Assembly (NCBI RefSeq): GCF_001434145.1
Contig: NZ_AZED01000014.1
Span: 310,001-374,000 of the forward strand
Source: Lentilactobacillus otakiensis DSM 19908 = JCM 15040
GTDB taxonomy: Bacteria > Bacillota > Bacilli > Lactobacillales > Lactobacillaceae
Direction of reading: 5' to 3'
Length of the DNA: 64,000 nucleotides
In this document: positions 1 through 7,672 of the stretch, piece after piece
Layout: every line of letters begins with the position of its first letter
Numbering within the stretch: the first letter of the stretch is position 1
Notes under the pieces: generated by a model
What the model saw: only the letters and a program-made list of their open reading frames with translations
What the model was told of the DNA's origin: nothing
Database searches by the model: none
Program-made: the position numbers and the translations under genes

Positions 1-2208
1 CAGCTAGCTGAAAGTGGTGTCTTGGCATCGAACAATATTTCGTTGCTTGGGATTAAACCTGCCGATCTGCGGAAAGTTATGGACAATCAAAAACTTCGTG
101 ATACATTAACAGAAATCAATGAAAAAGTGATTGCTTCAAAGATTGTTGCCGATGACGATGAAGCAATGGACTTTGTCAGAGAAGTTGGCTTTCCAGTAAT
201 TGTGAAGCCTATGTCATCAAGCCATGATACTAGCCGTTTCATCTGCAATAACACCGATGAATTGGAAGACGCCTTAGATGTTAGTTTTAAACGGACGTAT
301 ATCAAACGTTGTTCAATTGAACAAAGCATCGTTGGCTACAAAGAAATTGAAATGGTTGGAATTCGCGATGCCAGTGGAAATAAGATTTTAATCTCCGGTA
401 TGGAGGATATGGATCCAATTGGAATTCACTCTGGAGATTCAATCATTTTTGCTCCAACTCAAACGCTCATTAATGAGGAATACCAGGCGCTTCGAAGCGC
501 CACTTTCCGAATTATGGATGCCCTCAATGTGACGGGAACCTGTCATGTTCAGTTTGCTCAATCAAGGACTGATTCAAATTATTTTGTGACTAAGGTTAGT
601 CCATTCTTCACACGTAACACCATTTTGGCTGCGAAGGCGACAGGGTACCCCTTAACCTACGTCTCAAGTTTTCTGGAACTTGGGTATAATCTTACCGAAA
701 TCAAGTTACCAAGCAAATACAGCAAGTTTTTGGCGTTTATGGAGCCAACAATGGATCACGTAGTCGTCAAAATTCCGTTATGGCCATTTAGAGATATCAC
801 TGACGTTGACCAACATTTGAATACATTGATGAAATCAGTTGGGTCGACGATTGGGATTGGTCGGACAGTTGAGGAAGCAATTATCAAATCAATGCACAGC
901 TCCCAGTTCTCACCGCGGGATATTTTACCCAGTGTCTCAACCGTTGACGATGATGATGTGATTAATCAGTTAATTCATCCATTGGCCAGTCGAATATTAA
1001 TTTTAATGGAAGCCCTTCATCGGGGGTTCTCCATCGATGAACTCTCTGAATTGACTCAAATCGACCGTTTTTATTTCTATAAATTGAATCAATTGTTGAG
1101 AGCACAAGATTTCGTAGTCAACAATCCGATGTCACCACAATCCATTGAGATTGGCCACAAGTATGGTTTTGGTGATGGTATGCTGGCTGAGTTATGGAAA
1201 GTCAATATTTCTAAAATTCAGCAAATGAATGAAAACTATCATAATCACGTGACTTACAAAGCCATCGAGCCCAGTGCTGGTGAATTCTTGGAATCTACAA
1301 ATATCTTCTACAGTAGTTATGAACTTGAGAATGAAAGCCACCCATTTACTGACAAGAGCGCTTTAGTTATTGGACGGGGTGGTAATCAGTTGGGCCCTAA
1401 TTCGGCCGCTGATTATTACACATCCCAAATTTTGCGGGCACTTCACAAATCTGGTTATAAAACCATTATTATGAATACCAATCCAAACGCGGTTTCCCTG
1501 ACACCTCAATTGAGTGATAAACAATATATTGAACCGATTCAACTTGGAAATATTTTGAACATTGTGGATATTGAGAAGCCGGATGTCGTCATTTTACCAG
1601 GCAACCGTCATTATTTATCCAAACAGTTAAAGCAGTTCAAGAATTTAAATATTATTGTATTGCCGCCAGATCAGAAAGTTGCCACATACAATCAAAAGTA
1701 TGCGACGACTGCTGTCGATCTGTTTATTGAAGGTGACGAGGTATTACCGGTCACAACAATTTCCTTCGTTGGTAAAGATCAGCGTACCGATCTTCGATTC
1801 ATTAATGATTATAAAGAGCCGATGGATAACTGGCAGACTGACGAAGCCAAACTAATCGCTGACGCTTCAACGAATGTTGATACTCAAGAATGGCAAGGCT
1901 TAGTCCAGGTCTTGTATAATACAACTGGTAATTCTGAATACGAGATGACCGGGATTCGACCAGTTCGAATTACTGAGACGGCCTTCTTAACTAAAACGAC
2001 TGGTATTAATTGGGTTAATGTTCTGGTAAAAAAATATCTTGGAAAACTGGATATGGATGACTTGCGAGAAGATCTCAAGCCAACCGAACATAAACGATCA
2101 TCAATTATGACTGCCCATTTTCCGTTCAAAGAGCTCCAATCTGGTCGCTCGGAAGGGACGACTAAGCAGGAAGTTGGTTCGTCGCTTTCATTTAAAAACT
2201 TTGAATAA
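1..2208 (+). CDS. Degenerate carbamoyl-phosphate synthase large-subunit-like protein (5' partial)
   Basis: The frame is open from base 1, so the start lies upstream; 735 residues are visible. The order follows CarB: a first ATP-grasp domain (about residues 20-250, with GYKEIEM, HSGDSI and KATGYP), the helical oligomerisation domain (about 330-430), then the second-half Rossmann region (IGRGGNQLGPNSAADYY, about 460). The second ATP-grasp domain is reduced to a remnant and the allosteric domain is missing, so the C-terminus is hundreds of residues shorter than CarB. Key catalytic positions are lost: the glycine-rich loop reads SSSHDTSR, and the metal-binding EMNPR segment reads KVSPF. It probably does not make carbamoyl phosphate. 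The intact long frame argues against a simple pseudogene. It ends at a strong shared terminator. Its function is unknown; a regulatory or structural CPSase partner is one guess. Confidence 0.8.
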   Translation, partial: QLAESGVLASNNISLLGIKPADLRKVMDNQKLRDTLTEINEKVIASKIVADDDEAMDFVREVGFPVIVKPMSSSHDTSRFICNNTDELEDALDVSFKRTYIKRCSIEQSIVGYKEIEMVGIRDASGNKILISGMEDMDPIGIHSGDSIIFAPTQTLINEEYQALRSATFRIMDALNVTGTCHVQFAQSRTDSNYFVTKVSPFFTRNTILAAKATGYPLTYVSSFLELGYNLTEIKLPSKYSKFLAFMEPTMDHVVVKIPLWPFRDITDVDQHLNTLMKSVGSTIGIGRTVEEAIIKSMHSSQFSPRDILPSVSTVDDDDVINQLIHPLASRILILMEALHRGFSIDELSELTQIDRFYFYKLNQLLRAQDFVVNNPMSPQSIEIGHKYGFGDGMLAELWKVNISKIQQMNENYHNHVTYKAIEPSAGEFLESTNIFYSSYELENESHPFTDKSALVIGRGGNQLGPNSAADYYTSQILRALHKSGYKTIIMNTNPNAVSLTPQLSDKQYIEPIQLGNILNIVDIEKPDVVILPGNRHYLSKQLKQFKNLNIIVLPPDQKVATYNQKYATTAVDLFIEGDEVLPVTTISFVGKDQRTDLRFINDYKEPMDNWQTDEAKLIADASTNVDTQEWQGLVQVLYNTTGNSEYEMTGIRPVRITETAFLTKTTGINWVNVLVKKYLGKLDMDDLREDLKPTEHKRSSIMTAHFPFKELQSGRSEGTTKQEVGSSLSFKNFE

Positions 2209-2220
2209 TATTATTCAAAA

Positions 2221-2256
2221 AAGCATTTCGACTTTTGTCGAAATGCTTTATTTTTT
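2221..2256. terminator. Bidirectional terminator between CarB-like gene and rqcH
   Basis: A perfect 12-bp stem (2221-2232 with 2237-2248) has a TTTT loop and T-rich tracts on both strands. It serves two convergent genes and overlaps the rqcH stop codon. Confidence 0.9.
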
Positions 2257-3954
2257 CATTTTATCAACTAAATCCTCGTCTGGTGTGACAAACAAGGTGG
2301 TTTGGTTATCATAAATAACGTAGCCAGGTTTAGTTCCATTTGGTTTACGAATATTTTTGACCTTGGTGTAGTCAACTTGAACTTTGGAAGACTCCTGTGC
2401 TTTGGAGTAGTAGGCGGCTAAATTTGCAGCTTCTGCCAAGGTTTCCTCAGAAGGATCAAAACTCCGGATAATGACATGTGATCCTGGAATATTCTTGGTG
2501 TGTAACCAAGTTTCCCGCTTATCGGCAGTGTGCATGGTCAGCTTTTCGTTCTGCAAATTATTTTTTCCGACTAAGATTTCGGTACCATCGGAAGAAACAA
2601 ACTGCTCGGGTTTGTTAATCTTTTGACGCTTATTTTTCTTCTTTTTATTTTGTTCATGATCTCGCAGGTAATGTCCCTGCTCCAACTCATAACGAATATC
2701 TACCAAATCTTGTGGATCGGCCAACTCGATTTGTGATTGGATATTTTCGAAATACTCGATTTCTTGTTCCGTCAGTTTGATTTGTTCACCGACATATTTG
2801 ACGGCGTTTTTTAGCTTTTGATATTTCTTAAAGTAGCGTTGCGCATTCTGAGAAGGTGATTGTTGATTTGAAAGCTGGATGTTAATCAACTTGTCTTCAT
2901 CATAATAATTTGGCAATTCAATTGAAGTCATCCCACGTTGAACCTTATTGAGATAGGTGGTCAGGATCTCACCCTTGACCCGATAGTCGTCCGCATTTTC
3001 AGTTTCCTTCATATCTCGTTGGAGCTTTTTGAGTTTATTACGATTTTTCTTTAATTGTTTTTTGACGACTTGGATTAATACCGCGCCTTGTTCGCGAACG
3101 CGGTCTCGCTGAGCTTTACTGGCGTAAAAACCATCAAGTAGTTCACTTAAAGTTGAGAAAGTCTTATTTTTAGTTGTACCTGGGTACGGAAATGCGGTAA
3201 AATTAATCTTGTTACCTGCAACATGGCTAAAGGTTGGCTCTGGGACGTCAAATCTTTGGAAGAAATTCTTAAAATTAGTCTCAACATTTTCGTCTTTATG
3301 CAAATTAGTTGCAAGTGCCAAAGACGTGTCATTGCCGAGTCCTTGAATGCTTTTTCTTAAATTATCCGCCAACATATCGACGTTAGGGAAATCTTTGATT
3401 AATTGTTTGATATTGGAAAAATCTGTGATTTTAAATGGATTTTCCAGATCTTGTTTTGGCGGTTTAATATAGGTTGCACCAGGAAGTAATAAACGGTATC
3501 GGTTGACATCCGAGCCCACATGTTTGATTGCATCAATAATTTTTCCTGTGGCTTGGTCCACCAAGATGATATTACTGTGTCGGGCCATAATCTCAACAAT
3601 CAGATCTAATTTGGTTTGATCACCAAGTTCATTGCGTGCAGTGAAGGTAAACGTCAGCACCCGATCGTTTTCTTGTTGAGAAACATCACTCAGAATCCCA
3701 CCACTTAAATGCTTGCGCATAATCATTGTAAAGTTCGTTGGGACATTCGGATTTACATAGGGAACCTTCGTAATCTGTACCCGGGCATAAGTAGGGTTGG
3801 CAGATAGCAGAAGCTGCCGGTTTTTTCCGTGAGCTCGAATGGTTAATATGAGCTCATTTGGATAGGGTTGATTAATTTTGCTGATTCTGCCGGTTTGCAG
3901 CAGATCAGTTAATTCATTTTTCATAGAATGGGTAAAAGAACCATCAAATGACAT
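2248..3954 (-). CDS. rqcH: Rqc2 homolog RqcH (NFACT / fibronectin-binding-type protein)
   Basis: RqcH binds 50S subunits carrying stalled nascent chains and recruits alanyl-tRNA to add C-terminal alanine tails, which mark the peptide for degradation. The protein has 568 residues, close to the family length. The N-terminus MSFDGSF is the family start, so ATG 3954 is preferred over an upstream GTG at 3966. An NFACT-N region holds the Asp-Arg pair (NDRVLTF, near residue 96). A long coiled-coil middle follows (about 275-410). The C-terminal NFACT-R domain contains WLHTKNIPGSHVIIR. Lysine-rich runs in the middle fit rRNA or tRNA contact. It stands alone, convergent with the CarB-like gene and divergent from marR. 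Older annotations call such proteins FbpA adhesins; the ribosome role is better established for the family. Confidence 0.95.
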   Translation of the reverse strand: MSFDGSFTHSMKNELTDLLQTGRISKINQPYPNELILTIRAHGKNRQLLLSANPTYARVQITKVPYVNPNVPTNFTMIMRKHLSGGILSDVSQQENDRVLTFTFTARNELGDQTKLDLIVEIMARHSNIILVDQATGKIIDAIKHVGSDVNRYRLLLPGATYIKPPKQDLENPFKITDFSNIKQLIKDFPNVDMLADNLRKSIQGLGNDTSLALATNLHKDENVETNFKNFFQRFDVPEPTFSHVAGNKINFTAFPYPGTTKNKTFSTLSELLDGFYASKAQRDRVREQGAVLIQVVKKQLKKNRNKLKKLQRDMKETENADDYRVKGEILTTYLNKVQRGMTSIELPNYYDEDKLINIQLSNQQSPSQNAQRYFKKYQKLKNAVKYVGEQIKLTEQEIEYFENIQSQIELADPQDLVDIRYELEQGHYLRDHEQNKKKKNKRQKINKPEQFVSSDGTEILVGKNNLQNEKLTMHTADKRETWLHTKNIPGSHVIIRSFDPSEETLAEAANLAAYYSKAQESSKVQVDYTKVKNIRKPNGTKPGYVIYDNQTTLFVTPDEDLVDKMKK

Positions 3955-4001
3955 CTTATCACTCACTTTCGTATAAGTAGCATGTACTAGTATAGCGCAC
4001 T

Positions 4002-4022
4002 TTCCTTACTGATGCTAAGGAA
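4002..4022. repeat. Inverted repeat upstream of marR promoter
   Basis: TTCCTTA (4002-4008) and TAAGGAA (4016-4022) form a 7-bp inverted repeat with a 7-nt spacer, just upstream of the marR -35 box and between the divergent rqcH and marR genes. It could be an operator; no regulator is shown. Confidence 0.4.
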
Positions 4023-4034
4023 GACACATGTTAT

Positions 4035-4063
4035 TTGTATGTAATAATCAAATAGCGTATACT
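4035..4063 (+). promoter_or_regulatory. Promoter of marR-degV
   Basis: TTGTAT (4035-4040) and TATACT (4058-4063) are separated by 17 bp. The ribosome binding site CGGAGG follows at about 4071-4076, 10 bases before the marR ATG. Confidence 0.7.
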
Positions 4064-4086
4064 AATTTTTCGGAGGTCTTTTCATC

Positions 4087-4500
4087 ATGAAGGATATTCT
4101 TGTGGCACTTAATTCCGCTGCCAAAAATCATCGGTCCCAAATATTCAAGATTACCAAGGCAATGAATTTAACAATCTCGGAATGGAAATTGTTAAATCAA
4201 TTGATTGCTGGCAATACAACTCAGGAGTTGTTGTCTGAGAGTACTCAACTTGATATTTCCACGTTATCCCGACAATTAAAGCGGTTATTGGAAAAAGAAA
4301 TGATTGATAAAACGGCGGTTGGACGTGACAAGCGACAACTCATCTATAGAGTAACCGATAAAGGAACCCATGCCAGTGAATATGTCCAAGATGAAATTCA
4401 ACAGCTGACAGATCGGGTATTCAACCATTGGACAGATGAAGAGAAAAACCTCTTAAAGATATTGATTAATCGTCTTGAAAAGAGTTTGGATAGAATTTAA
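4087..4500 (+). CDS. MarR-family transcriptional regulator
   Basis: This is a 137-residue winged-helix DNA-binding protein of normal MarR length. Residues about 30-95 form the wHTH: a recognition segment (TQLDISTLSRQLKRLLEKEM) followed by the wing (AVGRDKRQLIYRVTDKG). Flanking helices at both ends form the dimer interface. It has its own promoter and a good ribosome binding site. The downstream DegV gene starts 19 bases after the stop, so the two are probably co-transcribed. The regulator may control fatty-acid uptake or lipid genes by analogy with FabT, a MarR protein of lactic acid bacteria. The sequence does not show a ligand, and it is not in a fab cluster, so the FabT identity is not claimed. 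An inverted repeat at 4002-4022 may be its operator. Confidence 0.9.
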   Translation: MKDILVALNSAAKNHRSQIFKITKAMNLTISEWKLLNQLIAGNTTQELLSESTQLDISTLSRQLKRLLEKEMIDKTAVGRDKRQLIYRVTDKGTHASEYVQDEIQQLTDRVFNHWTDEEKNLLKILINRLEKSLDRI

Positions 4501-4519
4501 TTATGAGCAGGTGAATTTA

Positions 4520-5392
4520 ATGAAAATTGCGATCGTGACCGATAGCACGGCGTATTTGACCAAGGAAGAACAAGCAAAATATCATATTACCGAAGTGCCG
4601 ATTCCTGTCATTATTGATGGTCGGGAATACAAAGAGGGTGTCGATCTTACCACAGAAGAATTCTATGATAAATTAAAGAATTCCCAAGCCTTTCCAAGTA
4701 CTTCACAGCCACCGATTGGTGAAATGATTGACCTTTACAACTCCTTGGCAGCAAAAGGTTATGACACCGTGATCAGCATTCACCTTGCCAGTACCATTTC
4801 AGGATTTTATAGCGCCTTAACCCAGATTGCCCCCACAATTGACAGCATTAAAGTGATTCCGTATGATTCGAAAATTACTGTCAAATTAATGGGATATATG
4901 GCCATTCAGGCAAGCAAAATGGCTAGTCTTGGCCGGACACCCGAACAAATCATTACATATCTTGATGGTCTTCGACAGACAATTGATGAAGTTTTTGTTG
5001 TTGATGATTTGCAAAATTTGGTCCGTGGCGGCCGACTTTCAAATGCTTCTGCTTTTATTGGTGGGGTGTTGAAGATTAAACCTTTGCTGACTTTTGATGA
5101 TAAGAGCAACGAAATTGTGGCTTTCGAAAAGATTCGATCCCGGAAAAAAGCTTTGAAGCGCGTCGAAGAAATTTTTGCTGACGTTCAACACAAAGTTGAT
5201 TATCCGCTCCGGGCATTAGTGATCAATGCCAATGACCCGAAAGCCGGTAACGAATGGGCAAATAAAATTCACGAACTTTATCCAGATATGAAGATTGAAC
5301 AAAGTTATTTTGGACCGACCATTGGGACGCATTTAGGCGACAAGGCATTAGCACTTGCCTGGCTTAGAGACTTTGATTTAGATAATATCTAA
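4520..5392 (+). CDS. DegV-family (FakB-like) fatty-acid-binding protein
   Basis: DegV/FakB proteins hold a fatty acid and present it to the kinase FakA for phosphorylation, allowing external fatty acids to enter phospholipids. The protein has 290 residues. The start is ATG 4520, after GAGCAGGTG; a longer frame from 4475 would overlap marR and has no ribosome binding site. The N-terminus has the family motif IVTDSTAYL, and residues about 55-70 carry FPSTSQPPIGEM with the conserved TSQP. VDDLQNLVRGGRLS (about 158-171) and GTHLG near the C-terminus are also typical. It follows marR in one operon and ends at a terminator. The matching kinase fakA and the acyl-phosphate user plsX lie at 37-42 kb. 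Which fatty acid it binds cannot be told. Confidence 0.92.
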   Translation: MKIAIVTDSTAYLTKEEQAKYHITEVPIPVIIDGREYKEGVDLTTEEFYDKLKNSQAFPSTSQPPIGEMIDLYNSLAAKGYDTVISIHLASTISGFYSALTQIAPTIDSIKVIPYDSKITVKLMGYMAIQASKMASLGRTPEQIITYLDGLRQTIDEVFVVDDLQNLVRGGRLSNASAFIGGVLKIKPLLTFDDKSNEIVAFEKIRSRKKALKRVEEIFADVQHKVDYPLRALVINANDPKAGNEWANKIHELYPDMKIEQSYFGPTIGTHLGDKALALAWLRDFDLDNI

Positions 5393-5408
5393 TATGAACT
5401 ATTTTAAT

Positions 5409-5459
5409 ATGCAGTCGCCTATTGTTCAGCAAAACACGAACTAAGCGATTGCATTTTTT
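5409..5459 (+). terminator. Terminator after degV
   Basis: ATGCAGTCGC (5409-5418) pairs with GCGATTGCAT (5445-5454) with one G-U pair, and a run of T follows. Confidence 0.8.
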
Positions 5460-5500
5460 AATCCATGTGATAGACTTTAATAGTTACATAAATTAAATAT

Positions 5501-5612
5501 GGGGTAGGATTCAATGCGTTAAGTGTCGAAGGAACGGAATGTGAACTTCGAACGAAAAACGGCTGACTACGACTTGTCAGTCCTTTGCGGTATTGTTTCC
5601 GCATTCACTATG
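5501..5612 (+). promoter_or_regulatory. Tetrahydrofolate (THF) riboswitch upstream of folT
   Basis: The conserved core GCGTTAAGTG (5516-5525) and GGAACGGAATGTG (5531-5543) match the folT-type THF aptamer. Supporting pairings are CAAT/ATTG (5512-5515 with 5592-5595, followed by the conserved GCGGT side), TCGAAG/CTTCGA (5526-5531 with 5546-5551) and GGCTGAC/GTCAGTCC (5561-5567 with 5576-5583). It sits directly before a folate transporter gene, the usual location. Reduced folate binding is expected to lower FolT synthesis. Confidence 0.9.
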
Positions 5613-5642
5613 CTATTTAGATTTCCGCTAAATAATGGTGAG

Positions 5643-5656
5643 CTCCTTTTAAGGAG
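5643..5656 (+). promoter_or_regulatory. Hairpin masking the folT ribosome binding site
   Basis: CTCCTTTTAAGGAG folds back on itself so that the AAGGAG ribosome binding site (5651-5656) is paired with CTCCTT. It lies 30 bases after the THF aptamer and 10 bases before the folT ATG. It is the likely expression platform, acting on translation rather than by termination. Confidence 0.7.
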
Positions 5657-5666
5657 ATGCTGCATC

Positions 5667-6197
5667 ATGAAGTCATTGTCATTAGGTTTTCGTAAGCTTC
5701 GGGTCGTCGATATTGTTGTGTTAGGGATCTTTATGTCACTGCTATTGATTCTTGGCCGGTTCACAGTTGGGGTTCAGACATGGCGGTTGAGCTTTGGATT
5801 TGTGGTCACAGCAATTGCTGGTTTATTATATGGGCCATTATGGTCCTCATCAATTGCCGCTTTGGCTGATATCATTGGCACATTAGTTTCTGGCAATGTT
5901 TATTTCCCAGGATTCACGCTTTCAGCGATTTTAGGGGCTGCTATTTATGGCTACTTCTTTTATGGTAAGGAAATTACCTGGAAACGTGTGATTATCGCTC
6001 AATTGATTATTGCCGTATTCGTGAACGCCATTCTGAACACGTATTGGTTAACGATCTTATACAAGACACCATTTTTAGCATATTTACCCATTCGAATGAT
6101 TAAAGAAGTTGTCATGACACCAATTCAGATGGCAATTATCTACTATGTTTTGAATTCGCAAACGTTACAAAATATTCAAAACAAATTATTCAAATAA
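5667..6197 (+). CDS. folT: Folate ECF transporter S component FolT
   Basis: FolT is the membrane substrate-binding subunit of an energy-coupling-factor transporter; it captures folate and docks onto the shared EcfA-EcfA'-EcfT module, which is not in this window. The protein has 176 residues and about six hydrophobic segments. The loop with PFLAYLPIRMIKEVV near residues 138-152 resembles the folate-site region of FolT proteins. The start is ATG 5667, after AAGGAG; the longer open frame from 5523 only reads through the riboswitch. Control by the upstream THF riboswitch strongly supports a folate substrate. A weak terminator separates it from the biosynthetic folB gene, so uptake and synthesis are adjacent but may be partly uncoupled. 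Confidence 0.93.
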   Translation: MKSLSLGFRKLRVVDIVVLGIFMSLLLILGRFTVGVQTWRLSFGFVVTAIAGLLYGPLWSSSIAALADIIGTLVSGNVYFPGFTLSAILGAAIYGYFFYGKEITWKRVIIAQLIIAVFVNAILNTYWLTILYKTPFLAYLPIRMIKEVVMTPIQMAIIYYVLNSQTLQNIQNKLFK

Positions 6198-6203
6198 TTT
6201 AAT

Positions 6204-6241
6204 GCGACACACTTGCTGATGCGTATAGTGGGCCGCTTTTT
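6204..6241 (+). terminator. Weak terminator or attenuator between folT and folB
   Basis: GCGACACACT (6204-6213) pairs with AGTGGGCCGC (6227-6236) at 8 of 10 positions, followed by TTTTT. Mismatches suggest partial read-through into the folate operon. Confidence 0.5.
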
Positions 6242-6269
6242 GTATTGCAGTTGAGAGGAGAGCCAGGAC

Positions 6270-6617
6270 ATGTATTTGATTCGCATTCATAACATGAAAT
6301 TTCATAGTCACATTGGTGTTTTGAAGGAGGAAAAAGTTGTTGGCCAAAATCTTCAAATTGATTTGACGGTTAAGGTTAATGCCCAACCGGCAAATGATGA
6401 CTTGAAGACGACGGTTTCTTATGCCGACTTCTATCCAGCAATTGAGGATATCGTCACGTCCAGCCACGCGGATCTTGTTGAAACCTTGGCCGAAACAATC
6501 ATTTCAAGGATCAAGCGACTTGATTCTCGGATTGCGACCGTCCAAGTCAAGATTAAGAAACAGTCAACACCGATTGATGGCGCATTTGACGATGTTGAAA
6601 TACAAATGGAGGGTTGA
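6270..6617 (+). CDS. folB: Dihydroneopterin aldolase FolB
   Basis: FolB cleaves 7,8-dihydroneopterin to 6-hydroxymethyl-7,8-dihydropterin and glycolaldehyde in folate synthesis. The 115-residue length is typical. Family features include the N-terminal IRIHNMKFHSHIGVLKEEK, with the glutamate after the HIGV segment, SYADFYPAIEDIV (about 50-62), SHADLVETLAETI (about 67-79), and the C-terminal lysine-rich VQVKIKKQSTPI. GAGGAG precedes the ATG. It is the first gene of a tight cluster: the next gene, folKE, begins 2 bases after its stop, so translation is probably coupled. Confidence 0.95.
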   Translation: MYLIRIHNMKFHSHIGVLKEEKVVGQNLQIDLTVKVNAQPANDDLKTTVSYADFYPAIEDIVTSSHADLVETLAETIISRIKRLDSRIATVQVKIKKQSTPIDGAFDDVEIQMEG

Positions 6618-6619
6618 TC

Positions 6620-7663
6620 ATGGAAGATGTTTATTTGAGTTTAGGTAGTAATATTGGTAACCGTGAGCGATACCTTCATCAGGCGATTTCCATGCTTGGA
6701 AATGATTCAGGTATTTTGGTTGATAAGGTTGCTCATTTTTATGAAACTTCGCCAGTGGGTGGCGTGGAACAGCGCGCATTTTTGAATACTGCTGTGAAGA
6801 TCGCAACACGTTATCAACCCGAGGAGTTGCTGCAAAAAATTCACGACATTGAAAGCGAGCTTCAGCGAACCAGGACAATTCATTGGGGCCCTCGCACACT
6901 GGACATTGATATTATTTTCTTTGGCAATCAGAAGATACAAAATCAAAGATTGACGATTCCACACCCAGAAGCCTTTAACCGCTTATTTGTGTTAATGCCA
7001 ATTCAAGAGATTATGGATGAATCCTTACCTCAATTTTCCAAAATTAATCAGACCATCTCTCAATTTCCGGATAAGGATCAAGAAATTCACAAAATTAATT
7101 CTGCGGATTCTTTTGATGATTCAATCAAGACATCTATCAGGAAACTGTTGACCACGATTGGGGAGGATCCCGATCGGTCCGGACTCAAAGAAACTCCTGA
7201 CCGGGTTGCCAGAATGTATGGAGAAATATTTTCTTCCATTGGTATTGAGGATTTTCAAGACTACAAACTTTTTGATGAGCCAATCAAGGATTCAAAGATG
7301 ATTATGATCAAATCGATTCCATTTTATTCCATGTGTGAACACCACATGATGCCATTTTGGGGCACTGTCAATGTCGGTTATCTGCCAAAAGACGGTAAAA
7401 TTATTGGCTTGAGCAAGATTCCGCGGCTAGTTGATTTTGTATCACACAAGTTAAGCTTGCAGGAAAAGATTACCGATGATGTTTTGTCGCAAATGGACAA
7501 GATTTTGAGCCCGCAGGGGGTAGCTGTCGTTGTTGACGCCCGCCATATGTGTGTTGAAATGCGTGGTGTCAAGAAGACCGGTTCGGTCACGCGAACAACC
7601 AAGTTTTCTGGGGTGTTCGAACAGGATCCCTCGCTTCGTCAGGAATTCTTGCAGTCAATTTAG
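6620..7663 (+). CDS. folKE: Bifunctional HPPK / GTP cyclohydrolase I (FolKE fusion)
   Basis: This 347-residue protein joins two folate enzymes. Residues about 1-155 are 6-hydroxymethyl-dihydropterin pyrophosphokinase: LSLGSNIGNRERYL, the RTRTIHWGPRTLDIDII signature, and IPHPEAFNRLFVL. Residues about 170-347 are GTP cyclohydrolase I: DPDRSGLKETPDRVARMY, the zinc-site MCEHHMMPFWG, and HMCVEMRGVKK with the second zinc cysteine. It thus carries out the entry step from GTP and a later pyrophosphoryl transfer from ATP. The linker is short and lysine- and aspartate-rich. Such folKE fusions are known in Lactococcus. The start is ATG 6620, 6 bases after GGAGGG; an in-frame TTG at 6614 is too close to that site. 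Confidence 0.95.
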   Translation: MEDVYLSLGSNIGNRERYLHQAISMLGNDSGILVDKVAHFYETSPVGGVEQRAFLNTAVKIATRYQPEELLQKIHDIESELQRTRTIHWGPRTLDIDIIFFGNQKIQNQRLTIPHPEAFNRLFVLMPIQEIMDESLPQFSKINQTISQFPDKDQEIHKINSADSFDDSIKTSIRKLLTTIGEDPDRSGLKETPDRVARMYGEIFSSIGIEDFQDYKLFDEPIKDSKMIMIKSIPFYSMCEHHMMPFWGTVNVGYLPKDGKIIGLSKIPRLVDFVSHKLSLQEKITDDVLSQMDKILSPQGVAVVVDARHMCVEMRGVKKTGSVTRTTKFSGVFEQDPSLRQEFLQSI

Positions 7664-7672
7664 GAGGTTCAA

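Noticed and set aside
5523-5666. N-terminal extension of FolT
   Set aside because: This open frame is the THF riboswitch read as protein; the good ribosome binding site and family start are at 5651-5667.
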